Source of the DNA: Pirellulales bacterium
GTDB lineage: Bacteria > Planctomycetota > Planctomycetia > Pirellulales > UBA1268
DNA length: 64,000 bases
Assembly (NCBI GenBank): GCA_018401745.1
Contig: JAGYJY010000002.1
Location: 1-64,000 of the forward strand
Direction: 5' to 3'
In this document: in pieces, positions 34,073 through 45,726 of the stretch
How the letters are laid out: each line of letters starts with the position of its first letter
How positions within the stretch are numbered: the first letter of the stretch is position 1
Notes under the pieces: generated by a model
The model's database searches: none
What the model was told of the DNA's origin: nothing
Seen by the model: only the letters and a program-made list of their open reading frames with translations
Made by a program: the position numbers and the translations under genes

Positions 34073-36318
34073 TACCGACTTGCCATATCGCACGACACGC
34101 CGCCAGCAGCCGGCACATAGCAGGCGCGGGCGTAGTCCATCACCATGCGGTGGGCACTAAACCGCCAGGCGAGAGAACTGATCGAGTTTTTCATCATCCG
34201 GATCCACTCCCGCGGCAGGCCGTCGCTGTCGCGGTCGTAGAAGAGGGGAATCGCTTCTTTTTCAAGCACGTCGTAGAGGGCGGCGGCGTCCCGCTGGTCG
34301 GTGATCTCATCCTGGGCGTGGGTCTCACCGCGGCCGATCGCGAAGCCGTTGCGGCCGTCGAAAGCCTCAGCCCACCAGCCGTCGAGAATCGAGCAGTTGA
34401 GCCCGCCGTTGAGCACCACCTTCTGGCCGCTCGTGCCTGAGGCCTCCAGCGGACGCCGCGGGTTGTTGAGCCAAATATCGACGCCCTGGATAAGATGCCG
34501 GCAGACGTTGATGTCGTAGTCCTCGACAAACACGATCCGTCCGCTGGTCTGCTCGTCGTGCCGCAGATTGGCAATCTTGCGGATCAGGGCCTTGCCGGGT
34601 TCGTCGGCAGGATGGGCCTTACCGGCAAAGATGATCTGAATCGGCCGGTCGGGATCGCTGATCATGGCCAGCAGACGGTCGATATCGCTGAGCACGAGGT
34701 CGGCCCGTTTGTAGGTCGCAAAGCGGCGGGCAAAGCCGATTGTCAGAACATTGGGATCGAGCACGGTGCGTGCCTGCTCGACCGCCTCATCGCACTCCCC
34801 GCGACGGCGACACTGACGGGCCAGCCGCCGACGCACGAACTGCAAGAGCAGGTTTTTCAGGGCGTAGTGCGTCTCCCAGAGCTCGCCTGAGTCGACATCG
34901 TAGATCTTCTGCCAGACATCGGGCTCGCCCATCCGGCGAAACCAGCCGGCCGGAAAGATGCGGTCGTAGAGCTGCAGCATCTGCCAGGAGAGCCAGCTGG
35001 GCACATGCACGCCATTGGTGATGTGGCCGATCGGCACCTCTTCCTCGCCCCGCGATGGCCAGAGGCTGTTCCACATGCGACGGCTGACATGGCCATGCAG
35101 GGCGCTGACGGCATTGGCCCGCTGGGAGAGCTTGAGCGCGAGCACCGTCATGCAGAACGGCTCTTCGTGGTTGTGGGGCTCCACGCGTCCCAGCGACATC
35201 AGGTGGTCGTGCGAGATCCCGATCGCGTCTCGCATGGGGCCGAGATGCTCTTCAATCAGGCCGCCATCGAAGCGGTCATGGCCGGCCGGCACTGGCGTGT
35301 GGGTGGTAAACACCGTCTGCCGCGACACCCGCCGCACGGCCTCGTCGTAGGACCAGCCGTCTCGGTCCATGCGGCCGCGGATCGCCTCGAGCGTGGCGAA
35401 AGCGGAGTGGCCTTCGTTGAGGTGATAGACGCCGGGCGTGATGCCCATGGCGCGAATCGCCTTCACGCCACCGATACCGAGCACGAGCTCCTGACGGATG
35501 CGGATCCTGGTGTCGCCACCGTAAAGCCGGCTGGTCAGTTCACGGTCTTCAGGCTTGTTGCCCTCGACGTCCGAGTCGAGCAGGTAGAGATTCACCCGGC
35601 CCACCGACATCCGCCAGACCTGAGCGAAAATCGGACCGCTGCGGGTGTCGACCTGCACCATGACTGGCTCGTCGTTGACGTCGAGCGCCGGGGCAATCGG
35701 GAGATTCTCCTCACGCGAGAGGATGTACTCCTGATGCTGGTAGCCGTCGATGTCGAGCTCTTGCCGGAAGTAGCCCTGCTTGTAGAAGAGGCCCACGGCA
35801 ATCAAGGGAATCCCCAGGCCGCTGGCACTCTTGATGTGGTCGCCAGCAAGCACGCCCAGGCCGCCGGAGTAGACCGGCACCGATTCGTGGATGCCAAACT
35901 CCGCCGAGAAGTAGACCACAGGCTTCGAGCCGAGCACGCCCGCGTGCACATGGCTCCAGGTCGACTCGGCAGCCAGGTATTCCTTGAGACGGCGGTAGGC
36001 CTGGTTGATCCGGCTGTAAAGCACGAGTTCCGCAGCCCGCGACTCAAGCCGCTCGGGAGTGAACTCAGCCAGCAGCGCGATCGGGTTGTGGCCCAGTTGC
36101 CGGAAGCGTACGGGGTCGAGTTCGCGGAAGAGATTGTTGACTTCCGGATGCCAGCTCCACCACAGATTGCGAGCAAGTGCCATGCACTTGTCGTAGAGGT
36201 TTTGTGGAGAGAGTTCGTTGAGTCGTGGGGGGGCGAGACGCCCGCTGCCATTGGCCATTGGCATCACCGATACAGGGATGCCGGGAGTGCGCGGGACGGT
36301 CTCTTCTGCCTGGCTCAT
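34072..36318 (-). CDS. glgP: Alpha-glucan (glycogen/maltodextrin) phosphorylase
   Basis: The 748-residue protein is the shorter bacterial/archaeal type of alpha-glucan phosphorylase, releasing glucose 1-phosphate from glycogen or maltodextrin. It starts with the DUF3417 region (LARNLWWSWHPEVNNLFREL) and has KPVVYFSAEFGIHESVPVYS, GGLGVLAGDHIKSASGLGIP, YHLNEGHSAFATLEAIRGRM, IGFARRFATYKRADLVLSDI and the pyridoxal-phosphate region EASGTSGQKVVLNGGLNCSI followed by LDGWW. Glucose 1-phosphate would feed the phosphohexomutases at 21-24 kb. ATG 36318 is followed by a Ser/Pro/Gly leader of about 35 residues. It is monocistronic and convergent with the oxygenase, with repeat A1 in between. Confidence 0.93.
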   Translation of the reverse strand: MSQAEETVPRTPGIPVSVMPMANGSGRLAPPRLNELSPQNLYDKCMALARNLWWSWHPEVNNLFRELDPVRFRQLGHNPIALLAEFTPERLESRAAELVLYSRINQAYRRLKEYLAAESTWSHVHAGVLGSKPVVYFSAEFGIHESVPVYSGGLGVLAGDHIKSASGLGIPLIAVGLFYKQGYFRQELDIDGYQHQEYILSREENLPIAPALDVNDEPVMVQVDTRSGPIFAQVWRMSVGRVNLYLLDSDVEGNKPEDRELTSRLYGGDTRIRIRQELVLGIGGVKAIRAMGITPGVYHLNEGHSAFATLEAIRGRMDRDGWSYDEAVRRVSRQTVFTTHTPVPAGHDRFDGGLIEEHLGPMRDAIGISHDHLMSLGRVEPHNHEEPFCMTVLALKLSQRANAVSALHGHVSRRMWNSLWPSRGEEEVPIGHITNGVHVPSWLSWQMLQLYDRIFPAGWFRRMGEPDVWQKIYDVDSGELWETHYALKNLLLQFVRRRLARQCRRRGECDEAVEQARTVLDPNVLTIGFARRFATYKRADLVLSDIDRLLAMISDPDRPIQIIFAGKAHPADEPGKALIRKIANLRHDEQTSGRIVFVEDYDINVCRHLIQGVDIWLNNPRRPLEASGTSGQKVVLNGGLNCSILDGWWAEAFDGRNGFAIGRGETHAQDEITDQRDAAALYDVLEKEAIPLFYDRDSDGLPREWIRMMKNSISSLAWRFSAHRMVMDYARACYVPAAGGVSCDMASR

Positions 36319-36470
36319 GGCGGGGCTCCGAGGGGGGTGGGAAGCGGTCAGCGCGAAACGGAGGGAACCATCCAGAAGTGTGCGGAGTATAGCCCCGGCA
36401 CCGGTGCCAGGCGAGCCCCCGCCCCCGTTATGATGCCTGACGGTCTCAGCCCTTGCGAAAGCCCCACGCC

Positions 36471-37538
36471 ATGCCGCCCCCCCAGCTCTTCCCCATCGGT
36501 TGCCAACACCCCGAGCCGGACGCCCTCATCGCTGTGCTCGACGCGATTAGAACCCGCGCCGAGCAGACCCGCAGTGAGGGCCCCTGGGCCAGCGGTATCT
36601 GGAAGGTGCTGGCGGCCCACGGCGTGCTTGACGGCTTCATTCCCATCGACTGTGAGGGCACCGCGGCGGACGAGGCCGCCGTCACCGAGTTTCTGCTTGA
36701 ACTCGGCGGCTGCTGCCTGACCACCGCACTCGCCCTCACGCAGTGGGCCAGTGGCTGCCGGATCATCGCCGAGGCAGACCAGGACGTGCGGCAGCGGTAC
36801 CTGCCCGCGCTGACACGGGGCGAGCTGACAACGACTGTCGGCATCTCCCAGCTCACCACGAGCCGCCGCCATCTGGGCGGTGCTGTGATGCGGGCGAGCG
36901 ACCTCGGGGGCCGCTGGCAGCTCGACGGGCTCTGCCCGTGGGTCACGGGGGCCGACAGCGTCGACACGATCGTGACCGGAGCGGCCACGGCTGACGGCGA
37001 GACCCGTTTCTTTCTCGTCGATTGCAAGGCTCCCGGCATCAGCGTTGATGCCCCCATGCAGATGCTCGCACTCACCGGGAGCCGCACCTCCGTCGTGCAC
37101 GTCACGGCGGCCCTCGCTGCCGAGATGATCGAGCCACCAACCACGCGGAGGCCCGGTGCCGGAGGCCTGACCACCTCGGCCCTTGCCGTCGGTGCGGCCA
37201 AGGCCTCGGCGAAACTGCTCGCAGAGGAGGCCTCGCGACGCCACGACGTGCGGCCCGTGGCCCACGGGCTTGCCGACGAAGCCGACAGGTTAGCCGCTCG
37301 AGTGATGAACGCTGTGCGGGAAGGCATCGAGCCCGACGACCGCGATCGCCTCCGCGGTGAGGCCAACAACCTGGTGATCCGAGCATCCCAGGCAGGCCTT
37401 GTGGCCAGCAAAGGGGCGGGATTCGTCGTCGGCCATCCCGCCGAGCTCGCCGTTCGCGAGGCGATGTTCTTTCTCGTCTGGAGCTGTCCTCAGACCGTCT
37501 CTGCCGCCACGCTCTGCGAGCTGGCTTCGCTCGGATAA
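36471..37538 (+). CDS. Acyl-CoA dehydrogenase-like protein
   Basis: The 355-residue protein follows the acyl-CoA dehydrogenase layout: a helical N-terminal domain (IWKVLAAHGVLDGFIPIDCE), a middle beta domain (TVGISQLTTSRRHLGGAVMR; WQLDGLCPWVTGADSVDTIV) and a C-terminal helical bundle (ASAKLLAEEASRRHDVRPVA). The first helices and the usual catalytic Glu region are shortened, and the FAD-binding motifs are weak, so dehydrogenase activity is uncertain. ATG 36471 is used; a TTG at 36453 would add six residues. The following glycosyltransferase gene is on the same strand after 116 bp. Confidence 0.75.
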   Translation: MPPPQLFPIGCQHPEPDALIAVLDAIRTRAEQTRSEGPWASGIWKVLAAHGVLDGFIPIDCEGTAADEAAVTEFLLELGGCCLTTALALTQWASGCRIIAEADQDVRQRYLPALTRGELTTTVGISQLTTSRRHLGGAVMRASDLGGRWQLDGLCPWVTGADSVDTIVTGAATADGETRFFLVDCKAPGISVDAPMQMLALTGSRTSVVHVTAALAAEMIEPPTTRRPGAGGLTTSALAVGAAKASAKLLAEEASRRHDVRPVAHGLADEADRLAARVMNAVREGIEPDDRDRLRGEANNLVIRASQAGLVASKGAGFVVGHPAELAVREAMFFLVWSCPQTVSAATLCELASLG

Positions 37539-37654
37539 GCGAAGGTTTTCTTCGCGAAAAACACACATTCCGGGCTTGTCGGCCTGGCGGGTTTTGGAGC
37601 ATGCTGAAGGGTTGTGGGTCAACAGGTTTCCCACAGTCCTCGGGGGTGTTTTTC

Positions 37655-38682
37655 ATGTCGGCCAATCCTCGCCGTGTCCTCATCGTCAAACTGTCGGCGA
37701 TCGGCGATGTGCTGCACACCCTTCCCGTTGCCGTCGCGCTGCGGCGGGCGCTCCCGAAGCGGAAATCGCCTGGGCGGTCGAGGGCCGAGCCCGTGAGCTG
37801 CTCACGGAGCACCCCGCCATCGACCGTGTGATCAGCCTGCGGCGTCACTGGCTCACCTCACCCGCCTCGGTGCTCGACGTACGAAAGCGGCTCTCCAACT
37901 TCAGCCCCGATGTGACGATCGACGCCCAGGGGCTCTTCAAGAGCGGGGTGCTCTCCTGGCTCTCAGGAGCTGGCATGCGGATCGGCTATGCCGCTCCAGA
38001 AGCCCGCGAGGGCTCCGCCTTCTTCTCCACGCATCGCATCACCGCCACCGCAGCCCATGTCGTCGATCGGCATCTCGAACTGCTCGCCCCTCTGGGTATC
38101 ACCGCGGGCGAACCCCGCTTCCAGATGCCGAGGCCGGAGGAACCCCGCAGGAGCGTCGACGCCTGGTGGAAAACCTTGGCCCTGCCCGATGCGCCTGCCG
38201 TGATGAACCCTGGGGCTGGCTGGACGTCAAAGCTCTGGCCCACCGAGCGGTTTGCGGCGGTCGCCCGCCAGCTGGGCCGACGGCACGGCCTGGTGAGCCT
38301 TGTCGTCTGGGGCGGTGCCAGCGAACGCGAAGCCGCCGAACGGATTGTGGCAGCCTCTGAGGGGGAGGCGGTGTTGGCTCCGGCCACCTCGCTGCCCGAG
38401 CTGGCCGAGGTTGCCGCCCGAGCCCGTGTGTTTCTTTCCAGTGACACCGGGCCGCTGCACCTGGCGGCGGCGATGGGCACGCCCTGCGTGGGCCTCTTTG
38501 GCCCCGTCCCTGCCTCGCGCAACGGCCCCTACGGTTCGCAGCACATCGCCGTCGAACCACCTGCAGGGATTCGGCCGGCCTGGAAAGATCGCAAACGTGA
38601 CACGCAATCAATGCGTGCGATCGACGCGGATCGGGTCGTGGCAGCCACGTCGCAGCTGATCAGCCGTCTTGCCGCCGCCTGA
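37655..38682 (+). CDS. Glycosyltransferase family 9 (heptosyltransferase-like), one frameshift
   Basis: The gene starts MSANPRRVLIVKLSAIGDVL (then HTLPVAVALRRALP), the hallmark N-terminus of ADP-heptose:LPS heptosyltransferases. At about 37755 one base is missing; the next frame continues EAEIAWAVEGRARELLTEHP and runs to the stop, with MNPGAGWTSKLWPTERFAAV, the acceptor/donor motif VFLSSDTGPLHLAAAMGTPC and VGLFGPVPASRNGPYG. Restored length is about 342 residues. GT9 enzymes transfer heptose or related sugars in LPS core or other surface glycans; the donor here is unproven. The small membrane-protein gene and ligA follow on the same strand. Confidence 0.88.
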
Positions 38683-38787
38683 TGCAGCGGCGACTCCCCG
38701 ATCGCTTCTCCAGGCCGTCGCCCCGGTTCGGTTTCGGTCCGCCTATACTCTGCACGCAGATCGATCCCTGAAACCGGAGGCTCAGGC

Positions 38788-41155
<2,368 letters not shown>

Positions 41156-41191
41156 GGCTGCGACGAGACTTTTGCCGCCCGCCGAGCCGGA

Positions 41192-42097
41192 TCACCTGCG
41201 CACGGTCTCCGGAGCCCAGGCCAGGCCGAGCGTGGCCATCCCGCAGCCCCAGGCGAGGTCGCCAGCAAGCCAGCCGATCAGCGGCCAGGCCACGATGCCC
41301 AGGGCGACGATGCTGCGGCGGAGACCGACCACCCACACGCCTGCGGCAAAAGCGATCTCGAAGAGCGTGATCGCGTGGGTCAGCAGATTCGTGAGGTAGT
41401 CGGAGCCCGCCATTGCTGCCATCAGGCTCACTGGGGCCTGCTCGCGGCCGCTGAGAAGCCACCATGCGGCCGTGCCATCCCACCAGATGTCGCCCTTGAG
41501 CTGCGCGAGAATCGCTGCAACTGTGATGCCGGAGGCGTGCACAGCCATCAGCGACAGCGCCAGCCGGTTGCTGACCGAGGGCACGGCCTCAGCACCGCCG
41601 CGAGCCCGCCTGAGCCATGCGTCGAGGGAGAGGTGGTCGCCGCTGCGGCCGATCACGAGGCACCACAGCAGGATGGTGAGCACATCGTCGGCGGGGCTGA
41701 TCAGCATCGGGCCGCGATGGAGGATCGACACCCAGAGCACTGCCGCGGCTGCGGCGGCGATCCGCGTGCCCAGGCCGACGAGCAGCGCCGCAAATGCGGC
41801 AACTCCAAGCCCGTAGAGCGCCCACAGGGAGGCTGCTGTCGTGGCCGCATCAAAGAACGATACACCCGAGGCCTTCCGCCAGGTGGCCATCACGTCGGGC
41901 GAAACAATCCCTTGCGGCCCGAACCACCGCTGCAGATCAGCGGCATAGCTCGACCAGAGCACCAGCCCCAGGACGGCGGTCAGAATCCTGATCACCGCCA
42001 GCGGACGACCGTCCGCGGGAAGAAACCAGAACGCATTCCAGGCGGTGCCGACCTGCTGAGAAAACGAAACAGGCGCTGTGGTGGGCTGGCTGCTCAC
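41192..42097 (-). CDS. HTTM-domain membrane protein
   Basis: The 301-residue protein has roughly seven to eight membrane helices. The start WFLPADGRPLAVIRILTAVL and SYAADLQRWFGPQGIVSPDV, the RGPMLISPADDVLTILLWCL segment and SNRLALSLMAVHASGITVAA match bacterial HTTM (horizontally transferred transmembrane) proteins, distant relatives of vitamin K-dependent gamma-carboxylase. Enzymatic function is unproven for bacterial members. The start is GTG 42097, overlapping the stop of the upstream gene by four bases. The two form a two-gene unit, convergent with ligA. Confidence 0.8.
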   Translation of the reverse strand: MSSQPTTAPVSFSQQVGTAWNAFWFLPADGRPLAVIRILTAVLGLVLWSSYAADLQRWFGPQGIVSPDVMATWRKASGVSFFDAATTAASLWALYGLGVAAFAALLVGLGTRIAAAAAAVLWVSILHRGPMLISPADDVLTILLWCLVIGRSGDHLSLDAWLRRARGGAEAVPSVSNRLALSLMAVHASGITVAAILAQLKGDIWWDGTAAWWLLSGREQAPVSLMAAMAGSDYLTNLLTHAITLFEIAFAAGVWVVGLRRSIVALGIVAWPLIGWLAGDLAWGCGMATLGLAWAPETVRR

Positions 42098-42756
42098 GGC
42101 GTGGCTCCTTCGTCGTTTGTGGGCGACACCACCGGCGCGACATCCCGCTGCTCTTCGACCGTAAGCAGCTGCACGCTGCCGGCCACCCGCCGCACCCGCG
42201 CCACCATTGCCTGCTCAAGGGAGGGCTTCGCGGCTGCGTCGAACGCCGACCTTTCCGGCATGGCAAACCGCAGGCAGCGGACGCGAAGATCTTCGGAGCC
42301 AAGCTCGTCAAAGAGGCTTTCCGCCACCGCCGTGGGCAGCAGGCCGGCCACATCTTCGGGCACGGCCTCTGGCTCCAGCCAGCCTGCAAGCGTTCGCCAG
42401 CGATTGGCGGCGATGCCCGACGACCCGGCGGCCGGGAAGCGGATCGTCTTCGCCTCACCGGCGGCGTTCCAGGGTTCCACCACGATGACGTGATCGGCAT
42501 CGTCCAGCTGGCCGTAGGTCAGCCGGTAGTCGAATCCGAGGTCGAGCCAGAGAGGCACCATCCAGGGGGAGAACAGCTTCGACTTCACCGTGCTCACCAG
42601 CAGCGACGACCCACTGCCAGAGTTGCCGGCCACTGTGAGCACACAGCCGAACAGGTAGAGGCTCAGGAGAATGCTCACGAAGCCGCGAAAGGCCTCGCTC
42701 GGCAGGCCGGCCTGCGTCGATTTCGGGTCGGTTTTTCGGGGTGGCTGGGCTGACAC
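42094..42756 (-). CDS. Membrane-anchored hypothetical protein coupled to the HTTM gene
   Basis: The protein has a single membrane helix (GFVSILLSLYLFGCVLTVAG) followed by a soluble domain of about 160 residues with mixed alpha/beta character (WLDLGFDYRLTYGQLDDADH; RWRTLAGWLEPEAVPEDVAG; LRVRCLRFAMPERSAFDAAA). I do not recognise the domain. GTG 42756, preceded by GGAAG, gives 220 residues; the frame is open to 42882 but upstream sequence looks unconserved. It is translationally coupled to the HTTM gene, and the pairing suggests they act together in the membrane, as HTTM proteins often have such a partner. Function unknown. Confidence 0.65.
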   Translation of the reverse strand: MSAQPPRKTDPKSTQAGLPSEAFRGFVSILLSLYLFGCVLTVAGNSGSGSSLLVSTVKSKLFSPWMVPLWLDLGFDYRLTYGQLDDADHVIVVEPWNAAGEAKTIRFPAAGSSGIAANRWRTLAGWLEPEAVPEDVAGLLPTAVAESLFDELGSEDLRVRCLRFAMPERSAFDAAAKPSLEQAMVARVRRVAGSVQLLTVEEQRDVAPVVSPTNDEGATP

Positions 42757-42921
42757 GGCATCTTCCGGATGCGAGTGGGACGGCTTTCGGGACGAGCTAC
42801 GTTGACACACCGTCAGCAGCCCGATAGTTTCCCGGTGAGGCATCTGCCTCAACGATACTTCCGAAAACGCGGGGAGGCGCATGTCTCCCGAGGAAGCCTC
42901 TGGCTTTCAACGATTTTTTCA

Positions 42922-42997
<76 letters not shown>

Positions 42998-43077
42998 GCA
43001 GTTTCGTGCGGAGCCCCATGGAGCTCCGACAGGCCGCGACGACGTAGGCCAAGCCGTGGTTCTGGGATGTCGATGCG

Positions 43078-44049
43078 GTGACGCGAGGCGAGCATCCAGA
43101 AACGGCCGCTGAGCCCATTGCCTGGCTGAACGGCTGCTTTCTGCCGGCAACCGAGCTGGCCCTCCCTGTTGGCGATGCGGGCTTTGTGCTCGGAGCGACC
43201 GTCACAGAGCAGCTTCGGACCTTTCGCGGAAAACTCTTTCAGCCGGAAGCCCACGCCCGCAGGCTTGCAGAGTCGCTGGCGATCACCGGCATCGAGCTGG
43301 CGGATGTCTGCGGCCCCGCTGGGAAACCTGGAGGCCTCACGCTCACGCACCTGTTTGCGGCAGCCGACACCGTTGCTTCCCGCAACACAGCGGCCGGCCC
43401 CGACGGCGGCGATGTGGGCGTGGTGGTTTTCCTGACCCCAGGCGACCTTGCGGCGCAGCACGAAGGGCACGGTGGATCGCCTCGCGCTGCGATTCACAGT
43501 TTTCCACTGGCGTTTCGCCTCTGGCACACGGCCTACCAGACTGGCGTGGCCCTGCGGAGAGTGCGGGTGCGACAGGTGCCTGACGCCTGTTGGCCGGTGC
43601 GGCTGAAGTGCCGCAGCCGGATGCACTACTACCTTGCCGACCGCGAGGCCGCAGCCGCAGAGCCTGGCAGCCGTGCGATTCTTGAGGAAGCCGACGGCGC
43701 GATCTGCGAAACCTCAACAGCCAACGTGATTGCGGTTCACAACGGCGTGCTCAGCCCCCCCTCCCATGCCCTCGAAGGCGTGAGCTTGGCGTTTGCTCGC
43801 AAACTGGCCGTGGAGGCTGGCCTGAGCTGGCAGCCTCGACAGCTTCTCGCTGCCGATCTGGCAACGGCTGACGAAGTCCTGCTCTCCAGCACGCCCAGCT
43901 GCCTGCTGCCGGCCACCCGCTTTGACGGCCTGCCCGTGGGTCATGGAACGCCTGGTCCGGTCTATCGGCGATTGCTCGCTGCCTGGAGCGAGGCGGTCGG
44001 CCTCGACATCGCCTCCCAGGCGGTGCAGATGGCCATTTCGGCCGCTTGA
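43078..44049 (+). CDS. Class IV aminotransferase (BCAT/ADC-lyase family)
   Basis: The 323-residue fold-type IV PLP enzyme starts with AWLNGCFLPATELALPVGDA and has FRGKLFQPEAHARRLAESLA, the lysine region PVRLKCRSRMHYYLADREAA (PLP Lys probably in RLKCRS), and the cofactor-binding EADGAICETSTANVIAVHNG. The family includes branched-chain aminotransferase, D-amino-acid aminotransferase and 4-amino-4-deoxychorismate lyase. Without pabB or ilv genes nearby the substrate cannot be assigned; the PabC-like single-domain length and the proline/aromatic-rich insert do not decide. GTG start at 43078, just after the tRNA gene. Confidence 0.85.
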   Translation: MTRGEHPETAAEPIAWLNGCFLPATELALPVGDAGFVLGATVTEQLRTFRGKLFQPEAHARRLAESLAITGIELADVCGPAGKPGGLTLTHLFAAADTVASRNTAAGPDGGDVGVVVFLTPGDLAAQHEGHGGSPRAAIHSFPLAFRLWHTAYQTGVALRRVRVRQVPDACWPVRLKCRSRMHYYLADREAAAAEPGSRAILEEADGAICETSTANVIAVHNGVLSPPSHALEGVSLAFARKLAVEAGLSWQPRQLLAADLATADEVLLSSTPSCLLPATRFDGLPVGHGTPGPVYRRLLAAWSEAVGLDIASQAVQMAISAA

Positions 44050-44111
44050 ACCAGAGGCCTGCGGAGGATGACGTTGCGGAAGGATCGAGCGGCTGAGACG
44101 ATACCAGTTTC

Positions 44112-45062
44112 ATGAACGCCTCCGCCCCCCACGCTGTTGCACACGAGCCGCTGCTGCGGCGGACCCACGTGCGGTATCACGTGGAGCACACCACGACCTA
44201 CACCTATTCCGAGCCGGTTCCGGTCTGCCACAACGAGATCCATCTCGTGCCCAGGGCGTTGCCGCGGCAGCGGGTTCTTGGGAATGCCATCACGGTGAAG
44301 CCCCAGCCAGCGTCGCTCTCCACCCACACCGACGCCTTTGGCAACACGGTTGGTTACTTCTCGATCCAGGAGGCCCACGAGCAGCTGACCGTCGCGAGCA
44401 GCAGCAGCGTGGAGGTGATCACGCCAGGTCCGTGGGAGATGCTGCCGGCACGAAACTGGGAACTGCTCCGCGACGACCTCGAGCGAGCGCCTGGACCGGA
44501 TGCCCTTCAGGCGAAGCAGTTCCGCTTTGAGTCGCCGCTGGTCCGCACCCTCGAGCCTCTTGCCAGCTGGGCCGCGGAGTCGTTTCCGACAGGACGTCCG
44601 TGGGCAGATGCCGTCGTCGAACTGACCCACCGCATCTTCCGTGACTTTGTCTACGATCCCACCGCCACCACGACAAGCACGCCGGTCGAAGAGGTCTTTC
44701 GCCTCAGGCGAGGTGTCTGCCAAGACTTTGCCCATCTGCAGATCGCCTGCCTGAGGTCACTCGGCCTGGCAGCCCGCTACATCAGTGGCTACATCGCCAA
44801 CACGCGTGTGCCCGGAGAACGCGAACTGGTTGGTGCTGATGCCTCCCACGCCTGGCTTTCGGTGTGGGGAGGCGAAGCTGGCTGGCTCGACCTCGATCCC
44901 ACCAATGACTGCGTGCCGGGCAATCAGCATGTCACCCTCGGCTGGGGCCGCGACTACGCCGATGTCTGCCCGATCAAGGGCGTGTATGTCGGAGGCGGCA
45001 GCCACAGCATGGACGTGGCGGTCCACGTCAGGGCCCTCGACAGCGAATGGAACACCCCATGA
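44112..45062 (+). CDS. Transglutaminase-like protein
   Basis: The 316-residue protein has the bacterial transglutaminase-like N-terminal domain (RYHVEHTTTYTYSEPVPVCH; LSTHTDAFGNTVGYFSIQEA) and the papain-like catalytic core: Cys in RRGVCQDFAHLQIACLRSLG, His in GADASHAWLSVWGGEAGWLD and Asp in LDPTNDCVPGN. This architecture is usually found in proteases or amidases of unknown substrate. No signal peptide is visible, so it is probably cytoplasmic. Its stop overlaps the next start (ATGA), so the DedA/VTT gene is coupled. Confidence 0.9.
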   Translation: MNASAPHAVAHEPLLRRTHVRYHVEHTTTYTYSEPVPVCHNEIHLVPRALPRQRVLGNAITVKPQPASLSTHTDAFGNTVGYFSIQEAHEQLTVASSSSVEVITPGPWEMLPARNWELLRDDLERAPGPDALQAKQFRFESPLVRTLEPLASWAAESFPTGRPWADAVVELTHRIFRDFVYDPTATTTSTPVEEVFRLRRGVCQDFAHLQIACLRSLGLAARYISGYIANTRVPGERELVGADASHAWLSVWGGEAGWLDLDPTNDCVPGNQHVTLGWGRDYADVCPIKGVYVGGGSHSMDVAVHVRALDSEWNTP

Positions 45063-45706
45063 CCGACCAGGCCAGCGAGCCACAGCCAACGATTCCCCGC
45101 GGGCCACGCGGCTGGCTGCGGCGGCTCTACCTCTGGGTGCTCTCGTGGGCCGACTCACCCTACGGCACCGCCGGGCTGGCAGGCATCTCGTTTGCAGAGA
45201 GTTCCTTCTTCCCGATTCCCCCGGATGTGCTGCAGATCGCTCTGTCGGTGTCGCGGCCGCAGCGGGCGTTTCTGTTTGCTGCGGTGTCGACGGTGGCGAG
45301 CGTTGCTGGCGGGGCACTCGGCTGGGCGATTGGCTGGGGCCTCTGGCAGGCAACGAGTGGCTTCTTCTTCGACTGGATCCCAGGGTTCAGTGAAGAACAT
45401 TTCGCCTATGTCGAGCAGCAGTATCAGGCCAACGCCGGCATCGCGATCTTCGCCGCTGCGTTCACGCCGATCCCCTTCAAGGTGTTCACGATTGCCGCTG
45501 GAGCCTGCTCTGTCCCGCTGACAACCCTGCTGCTGGCGTCGGTCGCCGGCCGGGGGCTCCGCTTCTTCCTTGTCGCCTGCGTGATGCGGATCTTTGGCGA
45601 ACAGGCCAAGCGGATTCTCAACCGCCACCTTGAGCTGGTCACGCTGGTGCTCGGCGGCCTGATCGTGGCGGGCTTCGTCGCGATCCGCTACCTGCCGCGG
45701 CACTGA
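45059..45706 (+). CDS. VTT/DedA (YqaA-like) membrane protein
   Basis: The 215-residue integral membrane protein has family features: an N-terminal amphipathic segment, SPYGTAGLAGISFAESSFFP (with IPPDVLQIAL next), AFLFAAVSTVASVAGGALGW, the re-entrant region FAAAFTPIPFKVFTIAAGAC and RGLRFFLVACVMRIFG. VTT/DedA proteins act in lipid or lipid-carrier translocation and pH homeostasis in other bacteria. ATG 45059 overlaps the transglutaminase stop by four bases; an ATG four codons earlier is also possible. Confidence 0.9.
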   Translation: MTDQASEPQPTIPRGPRGWLRRLYLWVLSWADSPYGTAGLAGISFAESSFFPIPPDVLQIALSVSRPQRAFLFAAVSTVASVAGGALGWAIGWGLWQATSGFFFDWIPGFSEEHFAYVEQQYQANAGIAIFAAAFTPIPFKVFTIAAGACSVPLTTLLLASVAGRGLRFFLVACVMRIFGEQAKRILNRHLELVTLVLGGLIVAGFVAIRYLPRH

Positions 45707-45726
45707 CGCCGCAGCCTGCTCCCCGC

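Noticed and set aside
33464..34120. Open frame translating the family A repeats into a repetitive protein
   Set aside because: It spans structured non-coding modules and reads through both direct repeats; other frames are equally open and no ribosome site is seen.
35005..36720. Plus-strand frame of 571 residues opposite glgP
   Set aside because: It is antisense to glycogen phosphorylase, which has all family motifs; the frame shows no recognisable domain.
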